From Streptomyces sp. NBC_01294 (lineage in GTDB: Bacteria; Actinomycetota; Actinomycetes; Streptomycetales; Streptomycetaceae), in assembly GCF_035917235.1 (NCBI RefSeq), contig NZ_CP108423.1, positions 1,736,001 through 1,800,000 on the forward strand: a stretch of DNA of 64,000 nucleotides, written 5' to 3'. The notes under the pieces are model-generated. The model was not told the DNA's origin. It made no database searches and saw only the letters and a program-made list of their open reading frames with translations. Below are positions 44,886 through 51,828 of this stretch, in pieces. The translations under genes were made by a program, and so were the position numbers. The stretch's first letter is position 1. Each line of letters begins with the position of its first letter.

Positions 44886-45800
44886 TTAGTTGAGGCCCTC
44901 GGCGAGGGCCTTCTCGGTGGCGGCGCGGACGGCGGCCTCGGTCTCGCCGGTGAGCGGGAAGCGCGGCGGGCGGGTGGCGCCGCCGGGGCGGCCGGCCAGG
45001 TCCATGGAGAGCTTGATGGCCTGGACGAACTCGGTCTTGGAGTCCCAGCGCAGCAGGGAGTGCAGGGACTTGTAGAGGGGCAGGGCGGTGTCGAGGTCGC
45101 CCGCGACGGCGGCCCGGTAGAGGGTGGCACAGGACTGCGGCAGGGCGTTGGGGTAGCCGGCGATCCAGCCGACGGCGCCGGCGAGGGCGAGTTCGAGCAG
45201 GACGTCGTCGGCGCCGATGAGCAGGTCGAGGCCGGGGGCGAGCTCGGCGATCTCGTAGGCGCGGCGCACGTCGCCGCTGAACTCCTTGACGGCGACGATG
45301 GAGCCGTCGGCGTGCAGCCGGGCGAGGAGGGCCGGGGTCAGGTCCACCTTGGTGTCGTACGGGTTGTTGTACGCGACGACGGGCAGCCCGGCGCGGGCGA
45401 CCTCGGCGTAGTGGGCGCGCACGGTCTCCTCGTCGGCGCGGAAGGCGTTGGGCGGCAGGAGGAGTACGGAGCCGGCACCGGCCTCGGCGGCCTGTTCGGC
45501 CCAGCGGCGGGCCTCGGCGCTGCCGTAGGCGGCGACGCCGGGCATGACGCGGTCGCCGTCGCCGGCCGCCTCGACGGCGGTACGGACGACGCGCGCCCGC
45601 TCCTCGTCGGTGAGGGTCTGGTACTCCCCGAGGGAGCCGTTGGGGACCACGCCGTCGCAGCCGTTGGCGATCAGCCAGGCCACGTGCTCGGCGTAGGCGT
45701 CGTAGTCGACGGTGAGGTCCTCGCGCAGGGGGAGCGCGGTGGCGACCATGATTCCGTGCCAGGGGCGGGTGCGGGGCGCGGGGGTGTGCGCGTGGGTCAT
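44886..45800 (-). CDS. DapA-family lyase, probable pyrroline-4-hydroxy-2-carboxylate deaminase
   Basis: This 304-residue Schiff-base aldolase-fold protein has the active-site Lys in SIVAVKEFSGD and Tyr in VVAYNNPYDTK, plus GCDGVVPNGSLGEYQTLT near the N-terminus. In bacterial hydroxyproline breakdown a DapA relative converts delta-1-pyrroline-4-hydroxy-2-carboxylate to 2-oxoglutarate semialdehyde and ammonia. ATG at 45800 is chosen for GGGAG eight bases upstream; an ATG at 45830 lies inside the operator. The last enzyme, the semialdehyde dehydrogenase, is not in this window. Confidence 0.85.
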   Translation of the reverse strand: MTHAHTPAPRTRPWHGIMVATALPLREDLTVDYDAYAEHVAWLIANGCDGVVPNGSLGEYQTLTDEERARVVRTAVEAAGDGDRVMPGVAAYGSAEARRWAEQAAEAGAGSVLLLPPNAFRADEETVRAHYAEVARAGLPVVAYNNPYDTKVDLTPALLARLHADGSIVAVKEFSGDVRRAYEIAELAPGLDLLIGADDVLLELALAGAVGWIAGYPNALPQSCATLYRAAVAGDLDTALPLYKSLHSLLRWDSKTEFVQAIKLSMDLAGRPGGATRPPRFPLTGETEAAVRAATEKALAEGLN

Positions 45801-45823
45801 GAGAGAGCTCCCTAGAGTGGTGT

Positions 45824-45835
45824 GTGACATTTTAC
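45824..45835 (+). promoter_or_regulatory. GntR-type operator copy before the deaminase gene
   Basis: GTGACATTTTAC lies 24 bases upstream of the minus-strand ATG. It overlaps a -10-like TAAAAT on the minus strand and so marks a likely second promoter within the catabolic gene row. Confidence 0.65.
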
Positions 45836-45876
45836 TAGTGGGTGCGGGGCGCCCACAAGGGGCCGGGGCGGCCCGA

Positions 45877-47685
45877 TCAGCGGTCGCCGGTGTGAAGTTC
45901 GGCGAGGTGGCGCAGCGGAACCGGGCAGGACAACGGCCGCCGGTCGGCCGCCGGCTCCTCGCCCGCGAGGGCGGAGACGGCGGGGCCGCACATCCGGCCC
46001 TGGCACCAGCCCATGCCGGCCCGGGTCAGGAGTTTGACGGTGCGGGCGTCCCGCGCGCCGAGGTCCTCGGCGGCCTCGCGGATCCGGCCGGCCGGGACCT
46101 CCTCGCAGCGGCACACGACGGCGTCGTCGCGGAGCCAGCCGGTCCAGCCCTCGCCGGGGCGGTGCGCGGCGGCCATCGCGTCGGCGAAGGCGCGCAGCCG
46201 TGCGCGGTCGCGGGTCAGCCGGGGGACTCGGCGGCCGCGCGGGGCGTGTCCCGGTGCTCCGTGCACCGCACCCGCGATGGAGTGCGCGGCCAGTTCGCCC
46301 TCGATCAGGGCCAGTTGGGCGCCACCGATGCCACCGGTCTCGCCCGCCGACCAGAGGCCGGGGACGGAGGTCCGCTGCTCGGCGTCGAGGACGAGGGCGA
46401 CGGTGCCGTCGGAGCTGCGCCGGGTGGCGCAGCCGAGGCCGGTGGCGAGTTCGAGCTGGGGCACGAGCCCGTGGCCGACGGCGAGGGCGTCGCAGGGGAT
46501 GCGGCGGGCGGTGCCGGGCAGCGGGCGCCAGTCCCGGTCGAGCCGGGCCACGGTGACGGCCTCGACGCGGTCGGTGCCGTGGGCCTCGGTGACGGCGTGC
46601 CGGGTGAGGAGCCGGACGTGGTGCCTGGCCAGCGCCCCGCCGTGGACGGCGGCCTCGGCGAGCTTGCCGGGGTTGCGCAGCAGGACGGGGAGCCGGCCCG
46701 CGTACGCGGTGTAGGAGGCGGCCTCCACCACGGCGGGCACGGCGGCTCCGGCAGCGGCGAGGGACCCGGCCACGGCGAGCAACAGCGGCCCGCTCCCCGC
46801 GACGACCACCCGCTTGCCCGGCAGGACCAGCCCGCTCTTGAGCATGGCCTGCGCCCCGCCGGCCCCGACCACCCCGGGCAGGGTCCATCCGGGGAAGGGC
46901 AGTTGCCGCTCGTAGGCGCCGGTGGCGAGGAGCACGGCCCGGGCCGTGACGCGTACGGCCCGTTCCTCGGGGGCGTGGCCGGCGACGGCGTGCAGGATCC
47001 ACTCCGTGGCGGGCGCGGCCGGCCCGGGGCCCGCCCCGGGCTCCCCGCCCGGGACCACCGTCCACACGTGGTGGCGCGGGAGGTACGTGATCCGGCCGGC
47101 CGACTCGTGGGCGCGCAGGGCGGCTTCGCGTGTCGCGAACGCGTCCCAGCCGTGGTGGAGGGCCCCGGGGCGGGCCGCGCCCAGGCCGGGGGCGGGATGG
47201 CGGTAGAACTGACCGCCGGGACGGTCGCCGGCGTCGAGGACGATGACGCGCAGGCCGAGGCCGGCGGCGGTGACGGCGGCCGCGAGCCCGGCCGGACCCG
47301 CGCCGACGACGGCGAGGTCGACGGCGGCGTCGCTGTCAGGAGCGCGAGCGGCGGCGGGAGCAGGCGCGGCGGCGGCAGCCGGAGCACGGCCGGCGGCGGC
47401 AGCCGGGGCGGCGGCAGGCACGGCAGCAGCGGCAACCGGAGCGCCACAGCCGCAGGGGGCAGGAGCGGCAGCGTCATCGGCCGGGCCGACGGCCGCAGCG
47501 AGGCGGGCATCAGGAGAGGGAGCAGCGTCCGGAGCGGCAGCCGGAGCGCGGTCGGCAGCAGCTGGGCCGGTTGCCGAAACGGCAGCGGGAGCCGGGCCGG
47601 TTGCCGAAACGGCAGCGGGAGCCGGGCCGGTTGCCGAAACGGCAGCGGGAGCCGGGCCGGTGGGCTCAGACGGCGAGGTCGGCAT
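45877..47685 (-). CDS. FAD/NAD(P)-binding subunit of a D-hydroxyproline dehydrogenase-like enzyme (HcnB type)
   Basis: A 602-residue flavoprotein. The core begins near residue 122 with VDLAVVGAGPAGLAAAV, has a second nucleotide motif RVVVAGSGPLLLAVAG, and ends in a BFD-like [2Fe-2S] domain with CRCEEVP and MGWCQGRMCG. The first 120 residues are an Ala/Pro-rich extension with three ten-residue repeats, not found in typical HcnB (about 470 residues). AGGAGGG eight bases before ATG 47685 supports this start, so the extension is probably translated. With the small ferredoxin-like and the oxidase subunits it forms a three-part dehydrogenase passing electrons on. Confidence 0.88.
   Translation of the reverse strand: MPTSPSEPTGPAPAAVSATGPAPAAVSATGPAPAAVSATGPAAADRAPAAAPDAAPSPDARLAAAVGPADDAAAPAPCGCGAPVAAAAVPAAAPAAAAGRAPAAAAAPAPAAARAPDSDAAVDLAVVGAGPAGLAAAVTAAGLGLRVIVLDAGDRPGGQFYRHPAPGLGAARPGALHHGWDAFATREAALRAHESAGRITYLPRHHVWTVVPGGEPGAGPGPAAPATEWILHAVAGHAPEERAVRVTARAVLLATGAYERQLPFPGWTLPGVVGAGGAQAMLKSGLVLPGKRVVVAGSGPLLLAVAGSLAAAGAAVPAVVEAASYTAYAGRLPVLLRNPGKLAEAAVHGGALARHHVRLLTRHAVTEAHGTDRVEAVTVARLDRDWRPLPGTARRIPCDALAVGHGLVPQLELATGLGCATRRSSDGTVALVLDAEQRTSVPGLWSAGETGGIGGAQLALIEGELAAHSIAGAVHGAPGHAPRGRRVPRLTRDRARLRAFADAMAAAHRPGEGWTGWLRDDAVVCRCEEVPAGRIREAAEDLGARDARTVKLLTRAGMGWCQGRMCGPAVSALAGEEPAADRRPLSCPVPLRHLAELHTGDR
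47562..47660. repeat. Three tandem 30-bp repeats inside the flavoprotein gene
   Basis: Near-identical 30-bp units at about 47562-47590, 47591-47620 and 47621-47650 with a partial fourth encode TGPAPAAVSA repeats. The length is a multiple of three, so copy-number change keeps the frame. Confidence 0.9.
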
Positions 47686-47977
47686 GGCCGGTTCCCTCCT
47701 GGGTGGTGACGGTGTCCCCCGGCCGGGCCGGGACCAGGCAGGCGCGCTGGTTCGGGCTGCCGTTGACGGTGACGAGGCAGTCGTAGCAGCTGCCGATCCC
47801 GCAGAAGGCGCCGCGCGGGGCGCCGCCCTCGCGGGTGGTCCGCCACGCGAGGATGCCGGCGCCCCAGAGCACCGCGGCGACGCTCTGGCCGGGCAGGGCG
47901 GTCAAGTCCCGCCCGTCGAAGGTGATCTCGTACGCGGCCGCCGGGGTGCCGCCGACCAGGGAGCGGGGGCTGCGCAT
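47666..47977 (-). CDS. [2Fe-2S] ferredoxin-like subunit (HcnA type)
   Basis: This 103-residue protein has the plant-ferredoxin cysteine pattern FCGIGSCYDCLVTV followed by RACL (C-x4-C-x2-C..C). It is the small subunit of HcnABC-like and sarcosine-oxidase-like dehydrogenases. Its ATG overlaps the oxidase stop by one base (TGATG) and its end overlaps the large flavoprotein start by 20 bases, so the three subunits are tightly coupled, as expected for a complex. Confidence 0.88.
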   Translation of the reverse strand: MRSPRSLVGGTPAAAYEITFDGRDLTALPGQSVAAVLWGAGILAWRTTREGGAPRGAFCGIGSCYDCLVTVNGSPNQRACLVPARPGDTVTTQEGTGHADLAV

Positions 47978-49182
47978 CAGGAGTGCTCCTCGGGGGTGTC
48001 GGCGGAGGGGTCGGCGGAGGGGTCGGCCGCGCCCGCGTCCGCGTCCGTACCGAAGCGGTCCGGGCGGAACGGGTGTGCGGGGAGCGGGGGTTCGGCTCCC
48101 GTCAGGGCGGCGGCGATCAGCAGTCCGGTGGCGGGGGCCAGACCGATGCCCGCGCCCTCGTGGCCGCAGGCGTGCAGCAGCCCGGGGCGCCGCTGGTCCG
48201 GGCCGATCGCCGGGAGGTGGTCGGGGAGGTAGGGGCGGAAGCCGTGGTAGGCGCGCATGACCCGGACGTCGGCCAGGACGGGGAAGAGCGCCGCGGCCTG
48301 GGAGGCCAGGCGGCGCAGCGCCTCCGTCGACAGGCCGCGGTCGAAGCCGACCCGCTCCCGGGTGGCGCCGATCAGGACCGGGCCCGACGGGGTGCCCTCG
48401 ACCACCGCCGAGGACTGCAGGGCGGCGGATCCGCTGGCGACGTCGGCGATGTAGTCGGCGGCGTAGACCTTGTGCCGGACCACCCTCGGCAGCGGCTCCG
48501 TCACCAGGACGAAGCCGCGGCGCGGGAGGACCGGCAGGGTGACCCCGGCCAGCCCGGCGACACGGCCGCCCCAGGTTCCGGCCGCGTTCACCACGGCCGG
48601 GGCCAGGAGTTCGCGGCGCGGGGTGCTGACCCCTCGTACGGCACCCCGGTCCAGGAGCAGGCCGGTCACCTCCTCGCCGAGGTACACCTCGGCCCCCGAG
48701 GCGGCGAGCAGCCGGGCCGCCGCCTGGGCCGGCTGGACCTGGGCGTCCTGCGGGTAGTGGAATCCGCCGGCGAGGCCGGGGGCCAGGTGAGGCTCCAGGT
48801 CGTGCAGGGCGTCCGCCGCCACCTCGACCGCCTCGACCCCGGCCGCGCGCTGGCCGTCCGCGAAGCCGCGCAGGGCCTTCACGGTGGTCTCGTCCGGGGC
48901 GACGACGAGCCCGCCCTTGGACTCGTACTCGATCTCCGGCGGGAGGACCGCGGCGAGTTCGGTCCAGAGCCGGGTGGACAGCAGGGCGAGGTCGAGTTCC
49001 GGTCCGGCCTCCTTGTCGGAGACGAGCAGGTTGCCTTCGCCGGCGCCGGTCGTGCCGCCCGCGACGGGTCCGCGGTCGATCACGGCCACGGAGAGTCCGG
49101 CGCGGGCCGCGTAGTACGCGCACGCCGCCCCGACGACGCCGGCGCCGATGATCACGGCGTCCAGGGAGTGTCTCTTGAGCAC
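47977..49182 (-). CDS. FAD-dependent D-amino-acid oxidase-family subunit (HcnC type)
   Basis: A 401-residue DAO-family flavoprotein: dinucleotide motif DAVIIGAGVVGAACAYYAARAG, then GGTTGAGEGNLLVSDKE, and near the C-terminus YHGFRPYLPDHLPAIGP and HACGHEGAGIGLAPATG. It is the substrate-oxidising subunit, here expected to oxidise cis-4-hydroxy-D-proline. The GTG at 49182 lies only four bases from the 12-nt operator and has no Shine-Dalgarno, so it may be translated from a leaderless message. It opens the catabolic row that runs down to gntR. An Asp/Ala/Pro tail ends the protein. Confidence 0.88.
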   Translation of the reverse strand: MLKRHSLDAVIIGAGVVGAACAYYAARAGLSVAVIDRGPVAGGTTGAGEGNLLVSDKEAGPELDLALLSTRLWTELAAVLPPEIEYESKGGLVVAPDETTVKALRGFADGQRAAGVEAVEVAADALHDLEPHLAPGLAGGFHYPQDAQVQPAQAAARLLAASGAEVYLGEEVTGLLLDRGAVRGVSTPRRELLAPAVVNAAGTWGGRVAGLAGVTLPVLPRRGFVLVTEPLPRVVRHKVYAADYIADVASGSAALQSSAVVEGTPSGPVLIGATRERVGFDRGLSTEALRRLASQAAALFPVLADVRVMRAYHGFRPYLPDHLPAIGPDQRRPGLLHACGHEGAGIGLAPATGLLIAAALTGAEPPLPAHPFRPDRFGTDADAGAADPSADPSADTPEEHS

Positions 49183-49186
49183 AGCA

Positions 49187-49198
49187 GTAATATGTCAC
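49187..49198 (-). promoter_or_regulatory. GntR-type operator copy before the dehydrogenase genes
   Basis: The minus strand reads GTGACATATTAC, matching GTGAMATNNYAC. It contains a -10-like TATTAC or CATATT immediately before the GTG start. Confidence 0.65.
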
Positions 49199-49217
49199 AT
49201 TCTTTAGTGCCTGCCCA

Positions 49218-49254
49218 GACCGGCCCTGCACCCTCCTCAGGCGCAGGGCCGGTC
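49218..49254 (-). terminator. Terminator of the collagenase gene
   Basis: GACCGGCCCTGC and GCAGGGCCGGTC form a perfect 12-bp stem with a 13-base loop. It lies just past the collagenase stop and before the dehydrogenase promoter. Confidence 0.85.
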
Positions 49255-49263
49255 GGGTGTCCG

Positions 49264-51654
49264 TCAGCCGCGCAGGGGGCCCTCACAGCTGTAACTCGAC
49301 GTTCCCGCCTTGTTGTTGGTCCAGATCTCCAGCGGGCCGAAGGAGCAGTTCATGTCGGCGAGGTTGCTGGAGGCCGCGCCCGCCCGGTCGAGGATGAAGT
49401 AGTCGACCGTTTCCGACATGTCCTTGAAGTTCTGGTCGTCGCTGCGCCAGTTCTTCAGGTTCGCGGTGATCCGGCCGGTACAGGTGAACCTGCGCTTGCC
49501 GGGCTCGCCGTTCTCCACGCAGTCCGGGGTGTTGTAGGTGGCCGTCGCGAAGGTCGACTTCACCGACGCGAGCGCGGAGTCGCGCAGCTGGTCGTTCGGC
49601 GTGAAGGTGGTGTTCGGCACGAAGAGCTGGTCGACCTTGGCGATCTGCGCGTCCAGGAAGCGGTCGTAGTCGCGCTGCAGGTAGGTGTCCGCTCCCATCC
49701 GGTGGCGCCAGGCGTCGTACGCCTCGACGTCGTTCGCCCGCAGGTGCGTGTACATCTCGCGCAGCTGCGAGGGCTTCTCGGTCCACAGGAACTCGAAGAA
49801 CGTGCCGGCGTAGCTGTAGAAGCGGAAGCCGTCGCCGTCGTAGGTGGCGTTCAGCAGCTGCTCGACGCTCATGCGCGGGCCGCCGCCGGCCGTGTCGCTG
49901 ATGATGCTCTTGACGAGGGACTTGCGGACGGCGATGCCGTTGTCGCGGGTGGCGCCGTCGAAGAACTCGGCCGTGCCCTCGTCCATGGCTGTCGTGCGGT
50001 CGCTCTCGTACCAGGGGCCCTGGCCGAAGAAGCCGGGGACGGCGAAGCGGCCGTTGAGGTAGTGCGTGTACTCGTGGCGGAAGAGCTCCTCGAGGGTGAG
50101 GGAGGAGTCCTGCGGGACGCGGCGCTGGTAGGTGTAGAAGGTCGCGCCGTTCTCGATGTAGATGCCGCCGTTGTTGGTGTCGTACCCGGTCAGGATCGGG
50201 TGGTAGTTCACGTAGTCGGCGCGGGAGCCGTAGAGCACGATGTTCAGCGTCGCGTTGGGGTCGCCCGCGAGCGGCTGGTCGGTGCCGAGCACGCGGTGGT
50301 ACTGGGCCTTGACCTGCTTGCTCGCGTAGTAGAGCTGGTCGACGGTGGCCCGGTCCAGGCCGGTGCGGACCTTGATGGCGCCGTTGTCGTAGATGTAGGT
50401 GTACGGGAAGAGCTGCTTCTCGATGTCCTCCTTGCACACGCCGTACGGCTTGCAGGCCTCGTAGTAGTTGAGCCAGGAGACGATCTTGGCCCACGGCTCG
50501 CTGCCGTTGCCGAACGCGGCCTTGACGGGCTCCAGCAGGGCGCCGAGGTCGGCGACGACCGGCTCCCTGAGACCGTTGACCTCGCCGAAGCGGGCGTACT
50601 CGCTGAGGGCGTCGCGCACCACCCAGGCGTTCGCCGTGTCCTTGAGGTGCGTGTACGTGGAGAAGGCCTTGAAGGTGGCGCGGTAGGAGGCGTCGCCCGC
50701 CACGGCCGAGTGGAAGGCCGTGTCCTGGTTGCCCGGGTAGACGCCCAGGTAGTTGACGGAGAGGGCGGCCAGCGCGGCGCCCGCCCAGCCGGCGTCGCGG
50801 TGGGTGGCCGGGTGGGCCGGGTCCATGGCGGCCAGGACCTTCTTGATGAGGCCGAGCTGGTGGTGGCGCAGGCCGGGGGCGCTGCCGGCGTAGAGGGCCT
50901 CGCGCAGGGTGCGGGCGTTGGCGGGCGTCGCGTCGAAGGTGCGGGCGGCGCCCGCGAAGTCGGCGATGGCCCGGCGCATGGCGTCGACGGTGGGGGCGTC
51001 GGTGACGTCGATCTCGGTGCGCGAGTAGTCGTGGTAGGCGACCGCGTGCAGGTACGTGAACATCTCCTCCAGGTGGGAGGAGTTACGGCCGTCGTGGGCG
51101 GCGGCCAGGCTGGATATCCGGCGGGAGACGGCCTGGACGTGCGCGTCCGACATGACCGGGGTCAGGCGGGCGTCCCAGGTCCAGATGAGGCCGCGCAGGC
51201 AGCCGTCGGCGAGGACGGCCTGGTCGGCGAGGAAGTCGGCGAACTGCTCCGGACCGAGGTTCGTGATCCCGTCGAGGGTGCAGGGGACGCCTGCGGCGAC
51301 GCTCTTCGCGGTGGGGGCCGCCTTGGCCGCCGTGCCGCGCTTCTCGAGGTCCTGGGCGGGCGCGGCGCCGGCCGTCGCCGCGCCGGGGACCTGCCCGGCG
51401 AGAGCCTGTCCGCCGGGGGCCGGGGCGGGCGCCGGGGTGTTGTCCTTGGCGTCGGCGAAGCGGTCGACCTCGTCGAAGGGGTTCCCCGTGGGGCCGTGGG
51501 CGGCGGCGGCCGGGGCGGCGGTCAGGGCCCCGGTGGAGGCGGCCGGGGCCGCGGTCCCGGCGGCCTGGGTGGTGGCCTGTCCCGCGGTGGCGAGGAGGGT
51601 CACGGCTACGGCGGAGGCGAGAAGGGAAGAGCGCACAGCTCTGTGCTTGAGCAC
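49264..51654 (-). CDS. Secreted M9-family collagenase
   Basis: A 796-residue zinc protease. A signal peptide (RAVRSSLLASAVAVTLLATAG) and a long Ala/Pro-rich pro-region precede the collagenase N-terminal helical-repeat domain from about residue 120. The catalytic site is RHEYTHYLNGRF (HExxH), with the downstream Glu in DEGTAEFFDG. The C-terminal 100 residues contain paired cysteines and probably form a small binding domain. GTG at 51654 has AGGAG six bases upstream. It would cut native collagen outside the cell into peptides for the importer whose promoter it shares. The length fits Streptomyces collagenases. Confidence 0.92.
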   Translation of the reverse strand: MLKHRAVRSSLLASAVAVTLLATAGQATTQAAGTAAPAASTGALTAAPAAAAHGPTGNPFDEVDRFADAKDNTPAPAPAPGGQALAGQVPGAATAGAAPAQDLEKRGTAAKAAPTAKSVAAGVPCTLDGITNLGPEQFADFLADQAVLADGCLRGLIWTWDARLTPVMSDAHVQAVSRRISSLAAAHDGRNSSHLEEMFTYLHAVAYHDYSRTEIDVTDAPTVDAMRRAIADFAGAARTFDATPANARTLREALYAGSAPGLRHHQLGLIKKVLAAMDPAHPATHRDAGWAGAALAALSVNYLGVYPGNQDTAFHSAVAGDASYRATFKAFSTYTHLKDTANAWVVRDALSEYARFGEVNGLREPVVADLGALLEPVKAAFGNGSEPWAKIVSWLNYYEACKPYGVCKEDIEKQLFPYTYIYDNGAIKVRTGLDRATVDQLYYASKQVKAQYHRVLGTDQPLAGDPNATLNIVLYGSRADYVNYHPILTGYDTNNGGIYIENGATFYTYQRRVPQDSSLTLEELFRHEYTHYLNGRFAVPGFFGQGPWYESDRTTAMDEGTAEFFDGATRDNGIAVRKSLVKSIISDTAGGGPRMSVEQLLNATYDGDGFRFYSYAGTFFEFLWTEKPSQLREMYTHLRANDVEAYDAWRHRMGADTYLQRDYDRFLDAQIAKVDQLFVPNTTFTPNDQLRDSALASVKSTFATATYNTPDCVENGEPGKRRFTCTGRITANLKNWRSDDQNFKDMSETVDYFILDRAGAASSNLADMNCSFGPLEIWTNNKAGTSSYSCEGPLRG

Positions 51655-51731
51655 CGAGAACTCCTGGTTGGAGAGGGTGAGGTGGGGGGTGGTGCGTGAA
51701 CTGCCCTGCGTCACACGGCATTTGACGGGGG

Positions 51732-51785
51732 TTAACGTGCCGCGGTGTGAGCTGTAACATAGTAATGTGAAATTGCACTGACAAG
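51732..51785. promoter_or_regulatory. Overlapping divergent promoters with one operator, collagenase/aminopeptidase
   Basis: Plus strand: TTAACG (51732-51737), 17 bases, TAACAT (51755-51760). Minus strand: TTGTCA (51784-51779), 17 bases, TATGTT (51761-51756). The two -10 boxes share five base pairs, and the motif GTGAAATTGCAC lies at 51767-51778. One bound repressor would silence both directions. Confidence 0.7.
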
Positions 51786-51828
51786 ACCTGTGCGCCCACC
51801 AGTTCGCATCTTTCTTGAAGGAGCCCTC

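Noticed and set aside
47562..47660. CRISPR-like array of 30-bp units
   Set aside because: The units are adjacent, in frame and encode a peptide repeat; there are no spacers and no cas genes.
47983..51699. A 1238-codon open frame on the plus strand
   Set aside because: It lies opposite the oxidase subunit and the collagenase, both of which have clear motifs and starts; the product is Val/Gly/Arg repetitive with no domain.
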